A DNA stretch of 64,000 bases from Doryteuthis pealeii. Taxonomy: Eukaryota; Mollusca; Cephalopoda; Myopsida; Loliginidae. Shown here one piece after another: positions 10,320 through 21,944 of the stretch; position 1 is the stretch's first letter, and every line of letters begins with the position of its first letter. Where the stretch lies: NCBI GenBank assembly GCA_023376005.1, contig CM042152.1:82562469-82626468 (forward strand). Direction: 5' to 3'. Made by a program: the position numbers and the translations under genes. Under the pieces are notes generated by a model. It was not told the DNA's origin. It worked only from the letters and a program-made list of their open reading frames with translations, and ran no database searches.

Positions 10320-10420
10320 AGTCTGGTATATCTTGTGTCTTTGCGCACTGATAATGAGTTCGATTCTCACAGGGTGCACCGTACTTTTGGCCTTGTGTCA
10401 CATCAATTCTAAGCTTGGTA
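10320..10420 (+). repeat. tRNA-like SINE fragment
   Basis: 'gagttcgattctcacagggt' (B-box-like) followed by 'ggccttgtgtcacatcaatt', matching the tails of the tandem units at 4950-5330. The A box is degraded. Confidence 0.5.
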
Positions 10421-10807
10421 ATTAACTATATCTTGTTTCTTGATAATACTATTTTATTTTCATGAAAAATAGAAAAAGCATTTTTAATTTTTTCTTAGAG
10501 TAGACCTCAACAATTAAGGCAGACATCTCGGTACAAATGCAGAATAGCGCGCAAGAGATAATATCATTAAAATCGCATTTTACGTATAATTAGTATTAGA
10601 TTACGAAAAATTCCGAAGTACCCTAATACTAATCCTAGTGTCTCAAAGATTTGGGTATTTCTGTGAAATGTACAGAAATCCAATGCTTTTTATATGTTAT
10701 CTAATGATATTATCACTTGCGTGCTATTCTGCATGAGTACTATTTTTTAAATCATTTGAGGCAATGAAAATGACAAGATAATGTGTAATGGCAATCATAA
10801 AAAAAAT

Positions 10808-11158
10808 ACTATTTCTGTCCCATAATATTGATACATTTAGTATATGAAATTTATATGCAAATGTAACAACTATTATGGGACAGAGGTTGGATTTTTTACT
10901 ATTTCTGTCCCATAATAGTTGGTACATTTAGTGTATGAAATTTATATGCAAATGTAACAACTATTATGGAACAGAGGTTGGATGTTTTACTACTTATGTC
11001 CCATAATAGTTGGTACATTTAGTGTATGAAATTTATATGCAAATGTAACAACTATTATGGGACAGAGGTTGGATGTTTTACTATTTCTGTCCCATAATAG
11101 TTGATACATTTAGTATATGAAATCTATATGCAAATGTAACAACTATTATGGGACAGGC
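10808..11158. repeat. Four tandem hairpin units of about 91 bp
   Basis: Units start near 10808, 10898, 10989 and 11080. Each contains 'ctgtcccataatagttg' and, 45-50 bp later, its complement 'caactattatgggacag', with 'gtatgaaatttatatgcaaa' between. So each unit is itself a hairpin, head to tail with the next. A tandemly amplified palindromic MITE is the likeliest reading. The short frames here are by-products. Confidence 0.85.
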
Positions 11159-11479
11159 GTAATTTTTTCATTCATTAGTGTTTTTTTGTTTTTTTTCGAG
11201 GTGGTGGGTAACTTTAAATTTAATTAGTAAATATTTATATTCTTCAATTTATTTAAAAATCAAGGTAAAAAAAATATTTCATACAAAACTTAGAAAAAAA
11301 ATATTATTTTTAAAAATTATTCTATCATTTGAGAAACCCATTCTTTACGTGTATATTTTATTGTCTAAGGATTTATGAAATATAAACAACTGAAAATTTT
11401 AACAAGTTTCATTAACAAAACACCTTTCTCAGTTAAAAAAAAAAAAAATAAAATAAAAAAATCAAGTTATTATTTCGAA

Positions 11480-12440
11480 TTAGAATGAATAATAATAAAA
11501 AATAGTTAAGAATACTTTTATTTCCAATACATTTTCATTTATTTCTGTAAAATCCTCGTTTATTCACGCAGAAAAAAAATATTATGGGTAGTGTTGTATT
11601 TGTGGCATATTTTAAGTAATAAATATATTTCGATTGGAGTATACATAAAAGAAAAACAAATAAATAAAATATATAATTTAAACAAAGTATTTAATAAAAC
11701 ATTGAAACATTTTAGAGATACTGACGAACGATGTTTTATTTATTTCTCAATTTACATGTTGTTTTTATTGGTTAAATAAATGTTACTTTGTATCGGACAA
11801 GATATTCGTTCCAATCCTATGTAATTATTTTCCGATTTTCGGTACTTATTTTCTACTAGAGCAGATTCCTTAATTTTATTTTTCTTCTATTCACATTTTC
11901 GGTCTTTTATCTTTTTATTTATTTATTTATTTTATGTAGAAATTAGTATCAATCATATATATAAACCCACCGATATTTTGCACCCCAAAAATAAGGTGAG
12001 TAAAAGTTAAGTGTCCTGAAAAAAATCAGAAAGTTTTGAAATAAAATAACTGATGCATTATAAAATTCATTCATTGATAAAATCAATCAACATTGAAATT
12101 TCCATTAAAATCGGATAATTCCCTGATTTTTTGGTAATTTTTTTTTTTTACGGAGAGGGATTAAATTTGTTTTGTAAAAACACAGATTTTTCGACAAATT
12201 GGGTATACTTAATGTAATAAATATATTTTACTCAAGATAAACAAAATAGAATCATCTATAGTTGCATAGTTGAAGTCTACCGCATTTGTCTCAAAATGAA
12301 TGAATAAATAAATAAATAAATAAATACTTACTGTGCAAAAATAGCGGGTTTAAATTTAAAGATTCATTGAAAAAAATCTTTTCAGATAAATTGAATTTTA
12401 AGTTACCCTACCATGCGTTAATTTTTTTCTTTTTTTTTTG
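11480..12440. repeat. Fragment of AT-rich family R42
   Basis: 'gattttcggtacttattttc', 'ttcggtcttttat', 'gtcctgaaaaaaatcagaaa' and 'gttttgaaataaaataa' match 43480-43700, and 12110-12160 matches 45430-45470. Part of the large A/T-rich element family described at 42010-46945. Confidence 0.6.
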
Positions 12441-13399
12441 TAGTTATGTTTTTTTTTTAAATAGTAATAATTTTAACCTATATTAGGCATGTGATTAAAA
12501 TAGGTTATTGTTTCATTCTTACACGAGCCCCCCCCTCAAGTATTAAAAAAAAATGCGGTGGGGGTTTTAAAACGTTTTACAAATATTATTATTTACTCTT
12601 GTTATTGTCTCTTATTTTCTAGAACGTCGTACATTTTGTTTCGACACAGTTAATTATTCATCAAAATATTCTTTCAAATTCAGATAATTCAGTATCATTT
12701 ATGTTTTTTAATAACATAAGTAGATGATATCAAGTGTTACTTTGATAGGATTCAACCAAAATTGAGAACTCAAACGTACATATACAGATTTGTGTATTTT
12801 TTACGGAGTATTATAAATAAATAAATAATATATATATTTTTTTCCTTTTCTAAAGGTATATATATATAATCCTTTATTTATTTATTTTTACATATACGGA
12901 GTATTATAAATAAAATAAAAAATAAATAAAGGATATATAAATTTATTTTCTAAATATATGCTTTTACACACATTTATACACGAATTTTTAACATGAATAA
13001 ATAAGTAATGTTCAGCACAAAAATATTTTGTGTTATCTACATTCATTTACCTATATTGTTATCTAGATGTATCGTAAATCGTTCTGTAGTCAATCAACAC
13101 TTAAAAAGCAAGATAAACAATCTCTGCTTTTTTTCTCGTAATTATTTAGGTGTATGTTTTGTTTGTTTGTCCCCCCCCCTTTTTTTTTCCTCGGGGGTGG
13201 GTGGCAATTTTTGCTTGAAAAGGTTGATGACCTTATAACAAAAGAAACATATTAATTACTTTAAAAGATATAAGCTGGGGGAAAAAAAGAGCAAAAATAA
13301 AATAACATAAAATAAAAGATTATTCAACCAAAAACAAAATTATGCAGTTATAAAAATAAATCAATTAAACTTTAAAAATCTTTACAAATTAAAACAAAA
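12441..13399. other. A/T-rich stretch without recognisable genes
   Basis: Mostly short A/T tracts with a (TA)n run near 12830 and 12857. I see no coding frame longer than chance and no family shared with other parts of the window. Confidence 0.6.
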
Positions 13400-13800
13400 A
13401 TAAATATTGTTTATTTATTTAATGAATAAATAAACAATAACATTTTGATATTTTTGTTAAATAATATTCATTTATTTTATTAATTTTTTTATTATTTTTG
13501 TTAAATAATATTTATTTATTTTTATTAAATTTTTATTATTTTTGTTAGATAATATTCATTTATTTTTATTAAATTTTTATTATTTTTGTTAGATAATATT
13601 CATTTATTTTTATTAAATTTTTATTATTTTTGTTAGATAATATTTATTTATTTATTTTTATTAAATTTTTATTATTTTTGTTAAATAATATTTATTTATT
13701 TTTATTAAATTTTTATTATTTTTGTTAAATAATATTTATTTATTTTTATTATTTTTGTTAGATAATATTTATTTTTTGATAAATAATATTTATCAAGTGT
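13400..13800. repeat. A/T minisatellite, about 45-bp unit
   Basis: About eight head-to-tail copies of a unit like 'aatatttatttatttttatt' + 'aaatttttattatttttgtt', with small variations (agataa / aaataa, catt / tatt). No coding potential. Confidence 0.8.
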
Positions 13801-14565
13801 AAAATTTAACGTTTTCATATATCTTTTAAAAAGTAAAATAGAAATAAGTAAAACGTTAAAAATAAAATACATTCAGTCTTCTTTACTCAAACAAATTTTT
13901 ACAAATCTTTACTGTTTGTTTATTTACGAAATTAAATATAAAAAGATTTTAATTTTTATCAGTTTTGTATAGACAACTTTTGGCTTCTTTATTTAAATAT
14001 AATTTTCATTTAATTTCTAAAATTAAACAGAAAAAAAAAAATTAAACCCCCAACGAAATTTTGAACATTTAAGGAACGAGAAACAAAAATTTCTTCAAAA
14101 ACAAAATATTAAAAATAAAATAAGTTGTCATTCGTACGTAGAGACAGCTGGTAAGTTTAATAATAAAAATACCAGATGGCTTTAAAGTGGGTGTCTAGTT
14201 TTCTATAAATAATTTATTACAAATTGAACCCTCACTTAATGACAATGTGATAGTACCAAGCATCATCGAGTGATGAGGCATTATAAACGGAGTTGTTTTT
14301 TTTGTTTTTTTGTTTTTTTCTCAATACGTATCTATTTTTTGTCTTTTACTTACACTGCCAAAGTGAAGCACTGACGTCTTAAATCGCCCGTCAGGAGGAC
14401 TTTTTCTCGAACCGCGGCTGTCCATAACAGCCAAACAAAATCGAGTAACGATCCTTATCAGGTGTCAGCCTCCGTAAATATCCAATTCCGCTCTGTTCTT
14501 TTTTTCTTCTTCTTTCTGATAAAGTTGCGCATGCGCAGGAGCCGCTCTTTGAAAATTGTTGGTTG
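13801..14565. other. A/T-rich stretch, no feature seen
   Basis: Contains a less A/T-rich island about 14380-14560 ('cgcatgcgcaggagccgc') with no open frame. No match to other repeats in the window. Confidence 0.5.
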
Positions 14566-14569
14566 AGGC

Positions 14570-14885
14570 ATCATTACTATATTTAAAACTAGAAGCGGCT
14601 ACCCAGCATTACCCAGGTAGAGGGCGGGGAGGGGCTAACTCTGGTGTATTGATTTGTATACTTTTGAGAGTTAGAAATACTGGACATTTCTAAATAGAAT
14701 TTCAATGCTATATATGGAGATTTTGATTTTTAAATATCTTCAAATATAAATAAATAAAGCAAAAAGCAAGAACCAGTGATATTTAATGACGTGTATATAT
14801 TTACTTTGTTGTTATTTATTTTATTTTCGTAGTTTCATCTGGACATACATACACACGAACTGCCCTTTATAGTACTAGAGGCAGC
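14570..14885 (+). repeat. Repeat R14
   Basis: Begins 'actagaagcggctacccagc' + 'attacccaggtaga' and ends 'tttcatctggacatacatac' + 'acacgaactgccctttatag'. The start motif recurs at 14873 and 15968, the end motif at about 15640 and 17010-17035 and, reversed, at 9530. Unknown class; Helitron- or LINE-derived are both possible. Confidence 0.6.
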
Positions 14886-14931
14886 TACCCGCTGTCACCT
14901 GGGTAGAGGTTGGGGGGGAGGTAAAAAGGTA

Positions 14932-14995
14932 GTCTCGCAGATCCATTATTACTGAATCGCGAGTTGGATCCTCACAGGATGCCCCACTAAAATCT
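14932..14995 (+). repeat. tRNA-like SINE fragment
   Basis: 'gtagtctcgcagatccatta', 'gcgagttggatcctcacagg', 'atgccccac': a fragment of the tandem tRNA-like family at 4950-5330. Confidence 0.5.
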
Positions 14996-14999
14996 CGAC

Positions 15000-15394
15000 T
15001 GAACTTGCACAAAGGTGTCAAAATTAGGGTGACCCAGAAAAAACAGAACCCACAAAATTTGTAATAAAACTGTTAATTTTAACTATGGGGCTTTAGGGTT
15101 ATGGTTAGGACTAGGATTAGGGTTAGGATTAGGGTTGGGGGTTAGGGTTAGTCTAATGGGAAAATGAATAAATAATTTGAGTTCTGTTTTTTTCTGGGTC
15201 ACCCTGTATACCGGTGACCCAGAAAAAACAGAACCCACAAATTTTGTAATAAAACTTAATTTTAACTAGGGGGCTTAAGCTTGGGGTTAGGGTTGGGGTT
15301 GGGGTTTAAGGTTAGTTTAATGGGAAAATAAATAAATAATTTGGGTTCTGTTTTTTCTGGATCACCCTAATTTTGACACCTTTGTGCAAGTTCA
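15000..15394. mobile_element. Nested palindromic MITEs
   Basis: Outer inverted arms begin 'gaacttgcacaaaggtgtca' (15001) and end with its complement (to about 15393). Inside stand two head-to-tail units (15032-15204 and 15213-15368), each with its own inverted ends 'gggtgacccagaaaaaacag'. Their middle parts carry degenerate TTAGGG-like repeats ('ggattagggttaggattagg'). No coding capacity. The structure fits a tandem duplication of an inner palindrome inside a larger one. Confidence 0.82.
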
Positions 15395-15454
15395 GCCATA
15401 ATCTCTTTGCATAAAAGACCATGCGTTGATCCAGACACTCTGAAAAGAAAAATT

Positions 15455-15690
15455 AATGGCTACTATTTATAATATTAAATGCAAAACAATTCTTTACTGT
15501 TATCATATAAATTTTATTTTTTTAATTATCTTTACTAATATAAATCAAACCTTCATTATTTTTGCTCAAAAAGCAAGATCTAGTGATAGTGAATGTGTAT
15601 ATATATTTACTTTGTTCTTAATTGTTTCATTTTCCTAGTTTCCTCCGGACATACATACACACAAACTGCCCTTTATAGATATAGATACGG
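15455..15690 (+). repeat. Repeat R14, second copy
   Basis: Matches 14740-14880: 'caaaaagcaagatctagtga', 'tatatttactttgttctt', 'acatacacacaaactgccct'. A third copy of this segment lies at 16905-17040. Confidence 0.6.
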
Positions 15691-15757
15691 CTTTCTTTTA
15701 TATAAAAATTATAAAATGAAATAATAAAAAAATAAATTGAAATCATTCACGTCCTTT

Positions 15758-15795
<38 letters not shown>

Positions 15796-15806
15796 CTCTC
15801 TCTCAA
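15758..15806. repeat. (CT)n microsatellite
   Basis: CT dinucleotide run with one 'ttct' break. A similar short run at 17425-17442 shares its flanks ('gattgaaatcattcatgccc'). Confidence 0.9.
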
Positions 15807-16089
15807 TACTTTTTCAATATTAAAAAAAAAAACAAGAAAAAAAACCAACAACCTAGATTCCTCTTAACAGAATTTAATAATCTTTTATCGACAACTGAAG
15901 TGTCATCCAAGCATAATGTAGCAACTTATATATACTATATTTAAAAATGGCTTTCTTTTACATAAAAACTAGAAGTGGATACCCAGCGTCACCTAGGTAG
16001 AGTGGGTTGGAAAAAAAAAAACCTTGCGTATTGATTTGTTTTATTTTGAGATTCTCAAATGCTGTACATTTTTAAGTAGAATTTTAATA

Positions 16090-16640
16090 CTATTTCTATT
16101 GTCAGAAATTCCATCTGAATTATCTTCCCCTGTCACTAGGGGGACAAATTGCCAGTGGGATATTGGTGGGAGAATCAAAACCCCAGCACTTGTCTGGGGC
16201 CCTCATACTGGACGGATGTATTTACCAGGGAACCGTTAACAACGAGAGACGTAAAAACAAACGCTCTTACTCACTTAGCCCCAAAACAGGGAGAACCTTA
16301 CAACCAGATTCCATCTAAGGCCGCATACCAGCATATTACAAAAAGGCCGGTACGAATGCACACTGACCAAAGGAAGAACAACTACCAAGACGAAGCGTCT
16401 CAACATCATTTCCCACCGACGAGAAGAAAACTGTGTTATCTCCAGTACTACAAGAAATCCCCCCACAGATGAGTCTGGTAGCAAATACCAATAAATTTGC
16501 AACATTTTATGTAATTTTATGTCAATACAGTGTCTGCATTTACTTTTGTGTTGTTCCTTCTTTTTCCGACAATTTGCCTTCAACTACGGAGAAATAAAAG
16601 TTCCTTCGAATCCGTAAATACTTTTACTATGTATATTTTG
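16090..16640 (+). repeat. Dispersed repeat R16, copy 1
   Basis: Homologous to 57065-57690. Shared landmarks in order are 'gaattatcttcccctg', 'ctagggggacaaat' or 'ctagggggcggat', 'cccagcacttgtctg', 'gtgtctgcatttacttttgt' and 'caactacggagaaataa'. The frame 16149-16472 (107 codons) is not conserved between the two copies, so it is not called as a gene. An LTR- or UTR-like unit is possible. Confidence 0.6.
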
Positions 16641-17039
16641 ATTTTTCGATATGAAATGAAATTTTTTGTGTACAGTGCTCAGGTGCACCACAACTCATCA
16701 AAGTCTCATGTCAAGTACACAGAATAATGTATTAGGGTCAGGAACATGAACAGTTTACAGTAGTAATATGCATGTATGTGTGCACGTGTGTGCATATGTA
16801 TGTGGAGAGTGGCATCAGGTATAGTGTCGGCGGGCTACAGGAAGCATGGAGGCTTTGAAAGATTCAGTGCTTCGGCAGCCTACAACAGATGTGGGCAGTA
16901 TCTTTGAATATAAATCAAATCTTCATTATTTTTGCACAAAAAGCAAGCTCTGGTGATATTTAAAGTATATATATATATTTACTTAGTCATTAATTGTTTT
17001 ATTTTCATAGTTTCATCCGGACATACATACTTACATACC

Positions 17040-17412
17040 ATTCATCATCATTAATTGACATTTCAGTCTCGGAAAACTATAAAATAGTTTTTGTGCCCTT
17101 GAAGTTACAGCCCATCCTGTGACTGTGAAGTCCAATGTTCGAAAAACATTCTCGACCACAAATGTCGCATGTGAAGGCTGTCCCTGAAGATGTTGATGTG
17201 CCGGTGCTTTGTTGACGCTGCTTTCTTCTGGACCTCTTGGCTTCATGGTTTTGCACCAGGGTGGCTTCAGACAGGAACAGTCCGCTACACAGAGCTTTCT
17301 GCCACCGAGGGCGGTCCTGAGCCAAATTTTCCCAGTTGGCACACACACAAAAACTGTCCTTTATATATGTATAGATTATAAAATGAAATAAAAAAAAATA
17401 GATTGAAATCAT
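17040..17412 (-). pseudogene. Non-LTR retrotransposon ORF2 C-terminal end
   Basis: Minus-strand frame 17412 down to 17077. The part from about residue 26 reads 'ENLAQDRPRWQKALCSGL', then a basic stretch 'KRSRRKQRQQSTGTSTSSG', then a C2H2-type finger (CDICGRECFSNIGLHSHRMGC). A 'DRxxWR' motif followed by a short basic linker and a single zinc finger is typical of the extreme C-terminus of non-LTR retrotransposon polymerases. The stop codon is followed by a short 3' region and 'aatgatgatgaatgg' before R14 sequence. 5'-truncated, so only the C-terminal piece remains. It is not a host transcription factor. Confidence 0.7.
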
Positions 17413-17562
17413 TCATGCCCTTTTTTTCTCTCTCTCTCTCAAAACTTTTTCAATATGAAATCAAAAACAAAAAAAACAAAAACAAAAAAAAACAAAAAAA
17501 TCTAGATTCCTTTTCAGAGAATTCAGTAATCTTTTAAGAGAAAATGACATCATCAGAGCACC

Positions 17563-18215
17563 GGTATACCATCAACATCTTCAGGAACGACCTTCACGTG
17601 TGACATCTGGGGTTGAAACTGTTGTGGGGTTATTTTCGTATTTGCCTGGAGAGTTGTCTGCCCGTATAGTGTTGCTGGTTCCCGCTAGGGGTCTGGTGTA
17701 TTTAAGCGGCTGATTTGAACTTCTCTGCCTCTTTTTGCCTGCTGCTCGCTACGAGACCACATGGGTTAGACATGGTCTACCCCTTTCTCGGTGGGGCTTT
17801 GGCCCTTAACACTGGCCACTCACTGCTAGTAAGTCTCTTATATGATATATGACTATCCTTTAGTCATGTATCCGTAACTACGTTTTTATGTACATTTAGG
17901 TATCTCTTTGATACCTAAATATCTGGTATTTTACCATTCATGAATGTGTCATTATCTCTACTCTTATCTATGTACTTTATGTATCTCGTTATATCCATGT
18001 GCTGTATACCTATTAAATGTTTTGTCCCTCATCCTTTGTCGGAGTTTGTTTGCATTCCAACGAGTTATGACTTTGTCATAACCTTTGAATCTTACACTGT
18101 TTTTCAAACATAGGACTTTACAGTCGCAGAAGGCGCTGCACTAGGACGTAACTTCAGAGTACGAGAAATCTACGGTCTTCCGAGACTGCAATGTCAATAC
18201 TGATGATGGCTAGCT
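17563..18215 (+). pseudogene. Second copy of the same non-LTR 3' end, split by LTR
   Basis: The zinc-finger coding region at 17570-17622 ('catcaacatcttcaggaacg', 'ttcacgtgtgacatctgg') resumes at 18097 ('ctgtttttcaaacatagg') and runs into the same 3' region, ending 'caatactgatgatggc'. The gap is the solo LTR at 17623-18096. The second Cys codon of the finger is changed (TGG), so the copy was already decaying. Confidence 0.75.
17623..18096 (+). mobile_element. Solo LTR, family L4 (plus strand)
   Basis: TG...CA unit of 474 bp (TGTGGGGTTATTTTCG to GAATCTTACA) with 4-bp duplication CTGT (17619-17622, 18097-18100). A TATA-like 'tgtatttaagcggc' near 17697 and 'ctacgagaccacatgggt' downstream align with the solo LTR at 48763-49177 read on the minus strand, so both come from one family. 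The interrupted coding sequence rejoins exactly when the LTR and one CTGT are removed. Confidence 0.85.
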
Positions 18216-18975
18216 GTTAAGTGACATGTTTGAAAATTTTGGCTATATTTGAAAAAAAAAAAAAATTGTCTATTTTAAAATCTAATAGAAACACGTCAAA
18301 ATCAATCTGTTTTCACTTCAGTCGATAGAGTCAGTCAAAAATGATGGAGCAATTGATACTGTCATGATGACTGGGATGTTTTGATTTTCTTATTTGTATT
18401 TGGATTATTCGGACTATTGTCCTCATCTTAATTGTTATCTACACATGGTTTCGGTCTACCCCCGTGGATTGAATAAAGGGTTAGGTATAACAATATTGTG
18501 TTAGTATAACATTCAGTTCTAAGACTAACAACAACAAGAAAGGAATTAATATTTCCTTTAATTCAAACAATTTATTGGCTAGACATAAAACAACAAATAA
18601 CAATATAAAGTCCTTCCTGTATATAAAGTTGAGTTTAAGGGACTTACCTGCGCATTGGAGAAGATATCTTAGGGTGGTTTCTTTGAGCCCCTGAATTCGT
18701 TGCCTCGTGGTACCGCGGGTGGAATCTGTCTGACCACTTTTTGGATATTGTGCCAAAACTCTGGGCTATCACGTGATTGGTATATCCAATCACAGAGCCT
18801 CTCCCTCACTCACTCTATATACAGGAATAACCATTTTACTGACCCAACAACAATAAAGATGAGGATAATAGTCAAAATAATCCAAATTATCAAGCCTCAT
18901 CTAAAAAATTCATAGAAAAACATTTTCTTACAGTATAACCTTTTCTTCCTAGTTTATATCTAATGAACTTACCAG
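18216..18975. other. No recognisable gene
   Basis: Mixed sequence with short frames on both strands (for example 18756 down to 18481) that show no family features. A poly-A run lies at 18250. Confidence 0.5.
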
Positions 18976-19022
<47 letters not shown>

Positions 19023-19025
<3 letters not shown>

Positions 19026-19147
19026 TTGAAAGGAAGGAAAAACTAAACACCATTATTCCATAATAAATTTATTTCGACCAAAATTTTGGTCAAAATAAAT
19101 TTATTATGGAATAACGGTGTTGAGTTTTTCTTTCCTTTCAAAGATAT
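19023..19147. mobile_element. Short palindromic MITE next to (TA)n
   Basis: Inverted arms of about 60 bp: 'gaaaggaaggaaaaactaaa' on the left and the matching 'tttttctttcctttcaaag' on the right, meeting at 'ccaaaattttgg'. TA arrays border the left side and 'atatata' the right, consistent with insertion at TA. Non-coding. Confidence 0.8.
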
Positions 19148-19299
19148 ATATTGCTCTGTATATAATCTGAAAAGATTATTATACATTGAGCTCTCTGTAG
19201 GGATTTAAAGATTCACTGTATTTATACATACTGGATCATACAATAATAATACAGTGTGTCTTAGAAATCACATATAGAATCATCCCTTATTACCAAGTT

Positions 19300-19313
19300 T
19301 TGGATATCTCACA

Positions 19314-19356
<43 letters not shown>

Positions 19357-20010
19357 GTGGTGTTCATGAGCTTCAAAAAGCAAGGGGACATCTCCACACT
19401 TGACGGCAAGCCTCTTAAGTCAGTAGAAAAATTCACATACCTAGGGAGTAATATCTCATCCACAGAAAGTGATGTTAACACTCGAATAGGAAAGGCATGG
19501 TTGGCCACCAACAAACTATCAGTCATATGGAAATCCAATCTCCCCAACAAGCTAAAGAGGCGATTCTTCCAGGCTGTGGTTGTGTCGGTACTTCTGTATG
19601 GCTGTACCACTTGGACCCTAACGAAGCGTCTTGAGAATAAGCTAGATGGGAGCTGTACGAGAATGCTATGGACGGTCCTGGATAGGTCGTGGAAGCAGCA
19701 CCCCACAAAAGAGCAACTATATGGCCACCTGCCCCCCATCTCACAAACCATACGAGTGAGATGGACTAGACATGCAGGTCACTGCTGGAGAAACAAGGAC
19801 GAGATCGTAAGCGACGTACTACTGTGGAAGCCAGCGCATGGGCGCGCTAATGTGGGCTGCCCAGCCAGGACCTACATTGACCAACTATGCAGGGATACTG
19901 GCTGCTGCGCAGAGGAGCTGCCGGAGTCAATGAATGATAGGGAAGGCTGGCGAGAGATCATCATGGATATCCGTGCAAACTGCGCGACATGATGATGATG
20001 ATGATATTGA
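19300..20010 (+). pseudogene. Non-LTR retrotransposon, RT C-terminal end (best copy)
   Basis: The 230-codon frame (19300-19992) starts in a TA array; element sequence proper begins about 19352. Homology to the part of non-LTR reverse transcriptases downstream of the YADD box is clear: a 'FTYLGSNISS' segment, 'LLYGCTTWTL', 'RWTRHAGHCWR' and 'DREGWRE' in the order usual for these proteins. The stop is followed by (ATG)n. The N-terminal endonuclease, RT fingers and YADD are absent, so this is a 5'-truncated, inactive copy. The 3' ATG repeat and small size suggest an RTE-like tail, but the clade is not proven. Related pieces lie at 21585, 27104 and 57690-59130. Confidence 0.8.
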
Positions 20011-20194
20011 TGGTACAGTTTGCTATATTTATAAGTAAAGAGTGCTCAATATCATTGACAGAGTATGTATTCCTAAGTTAGGGTAATGAAGACACGAAGT
20101 CAACAGCCCTTGGTAACTGACAGTTTCTTGCCTGTGTGATTTTCTAACCAAGACTTGGTCCAAAGATCACTATGCTAACTTATATATAAACTCC

Positions 20195-20285
20195 TACAGT
20201 TAACTGTAATTAATGTATATCTTGATTAATTCAGTGGATTTAACCCTGAAGATCCTTATGGTGAAACTCTAGTAAATTATTTCTG
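20195..20285. repeat. Half copy of the 1026-1200 palindrome
   Basis: 'gattaattcagtggatttaa' and 'ccctgaagatccttatggtg' match the right arm and loop of the palindrome at 1026-1200; the left arm is absent. Confidence 0.7.
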
Positions 20286-20299
20286 TATACACTATAATA

Positions 20300-20335
<36 letters not shown>

Positions 20336-20339
20336 AATC

Positions 20340-21100
20340 AAATGATCAACAAGTAGAAACCTGTAGAATATTCTTAGAGACTCTCTGACGCCAAAGCTAA
20401 GGTTGAGAATCACAGAAAGTGTCCCCAAAGTTTACCGGAACAAGAATAATTCTGCTTCGTCATGGCATGTAGCCGACTTTGCGGAGAAGAGGAAGGCAGA
20501 GAAACGAACAACTGATACTACACTTGTTACTTTACTCACGTACGCCAAACTACCGGGAGACAGGTGACATCACGATTTGGGGGAAGGAAAGAGATCCCTA
20601 GTATCAGTATTCAGTTAGCACTCGGGACCCGGTCAGTGAACATAGTGGGATTGAACATCTCGTGGGGGAGGGAAGAAAATCGTTCCCAAGAAGAAAGTTA
20701 CCACTATTAAGAACGCAACAAAAAAGAAATGATACCTGGAGAAGTCATTCATACAGATATGGACCAAAACAAGAATAAAAGGAAAATCACCGGATATAAC
20801 CCCACGGAGACAAAAGAATGAACCCGCTAAAACAAAGTTAAGTGATATATTCTGCCATGGAATTTTTAGACACCCTGCCCTCATTGCCTTTTGTCTAAAA
20901 CTAAATATATATGTATATCTTCGAATTGACTATGGCCTACGGGCCAAAACTATAACAAAACCTATCCTGCTATCTCATTCAAACTAATAGACAGGGTAAC
21001 GATGAATATCTTCCCTGATGCCTCTACATATACCCCAGCCTGGAGATTCCTATTTTTCCTCATCCAAATTCTCGACTTCCTGAATAAAATGTCTTAAAAA
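20340..21100. other. Unassigned mixed sequence
   Basis: Less A/T-rich than its surroundings, with short frames only (for example 20884 down to 20633). No motif I can assign and no second copy in the window. Possibly a degraded retroelement. Confidence 0.35.
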
Positions 21101-21584
21101 TAATATTATGCCTTGTTGTTCATTGCCAAGTCTTGCATGTACCCTCTCATTTTTCTTTGGTATCTCTGATGGAAAAACGTTGTATAATGTCGAAACGATA
21201 GGTGAACGTAACATATTATTATTATTATTGGATCCTTTCTATCCACTAAGTCAGATGGCATAGTGTCCAAAATAAAAAATAAAAATTTTATCTGCATCTG
21301 CGCAAATGTGACTCTGCGGGCCAATTCTTGAGTGACAGTCTTTGGTGCACTGAATGCACACAAACTGTGATGCTTTCTGGGGCTGCCGGCTTTTCTCTCT
21401 CTTTCTGGCTCTCTTTTCTGTTGAGGCTACTCTCCTCTCTGCCTCGCCCTTCTCCGTACCTTGCTTAACGTTAAGGCGTCAAGCCACTCTATTCTTTGCA
21501 TATACCTCCTACGTGTTTGTCTCAATATGGCATATTCTCATAGCTCTCCTGCAGATATATACATATGTATAATGTTGCATGTGG

Positions 21585-21915
21585 TCCTGAACAAGTCGTT
21601 GAAGCAGCACCCCACAAGGAAGCAACTGTATGGACACCTGCCCCTCCATCTCACATACCATCCGAGTGAGATGAACAAGGCATGCTGGACACTGCTGGAG
21701 GAGCAAGGACAAGCTCATAAGCATCATTCTCCAATGGAAGCCAACACATGGACATGCCAATGTGGGCCGCCCAGCAAGGACCTACATTGACCAACTCTGC
21801 AAGGATGCAGGATGCTGTACAGAGGACCTCCCTGGGACAATGAATGATAGAGAGTGTTGGCGAGAGATTGTCATGCATATCCGTGCTAATAGCGCAACAT
21901 GATGATGAATTATAT
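21585..21915 (+). pseudogene. Non-LTR 3' fragment
   Basis: Same family as 19352-20010: 'caagtcgttgaagcagcacc', 'ggaagcaactgtatggacac', then 'ggacctacattgaccaactc' and a 'gatgatg' end. Frame broken by indels. Starts next to 'gatatatacatatgtataat'. Confidence 0.75.
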
Positions 21916-21944
21916 ATATGTATGTATGTATGTATATATATGTA

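Noticed and set aside
15110..15320. Internal telomere or chromosome-end fusion
   Set aside because: The TTAGGG-like stretches are short, degenerate and lie within palindromic MITEs.
16149..16472. 107-codon frame as a gene
   Set aside because: Not conserved in the homologous repeat at 57065-57690.
17077..17412. C2H2 zinc-finger protein gene
   Set aside because: A single finger after a 'DRPRW' motif and basic linker, with a second copy nearby and an ATG-repeat 3' end: the C-terminus of a non-LTR retrotransposon polymerase.
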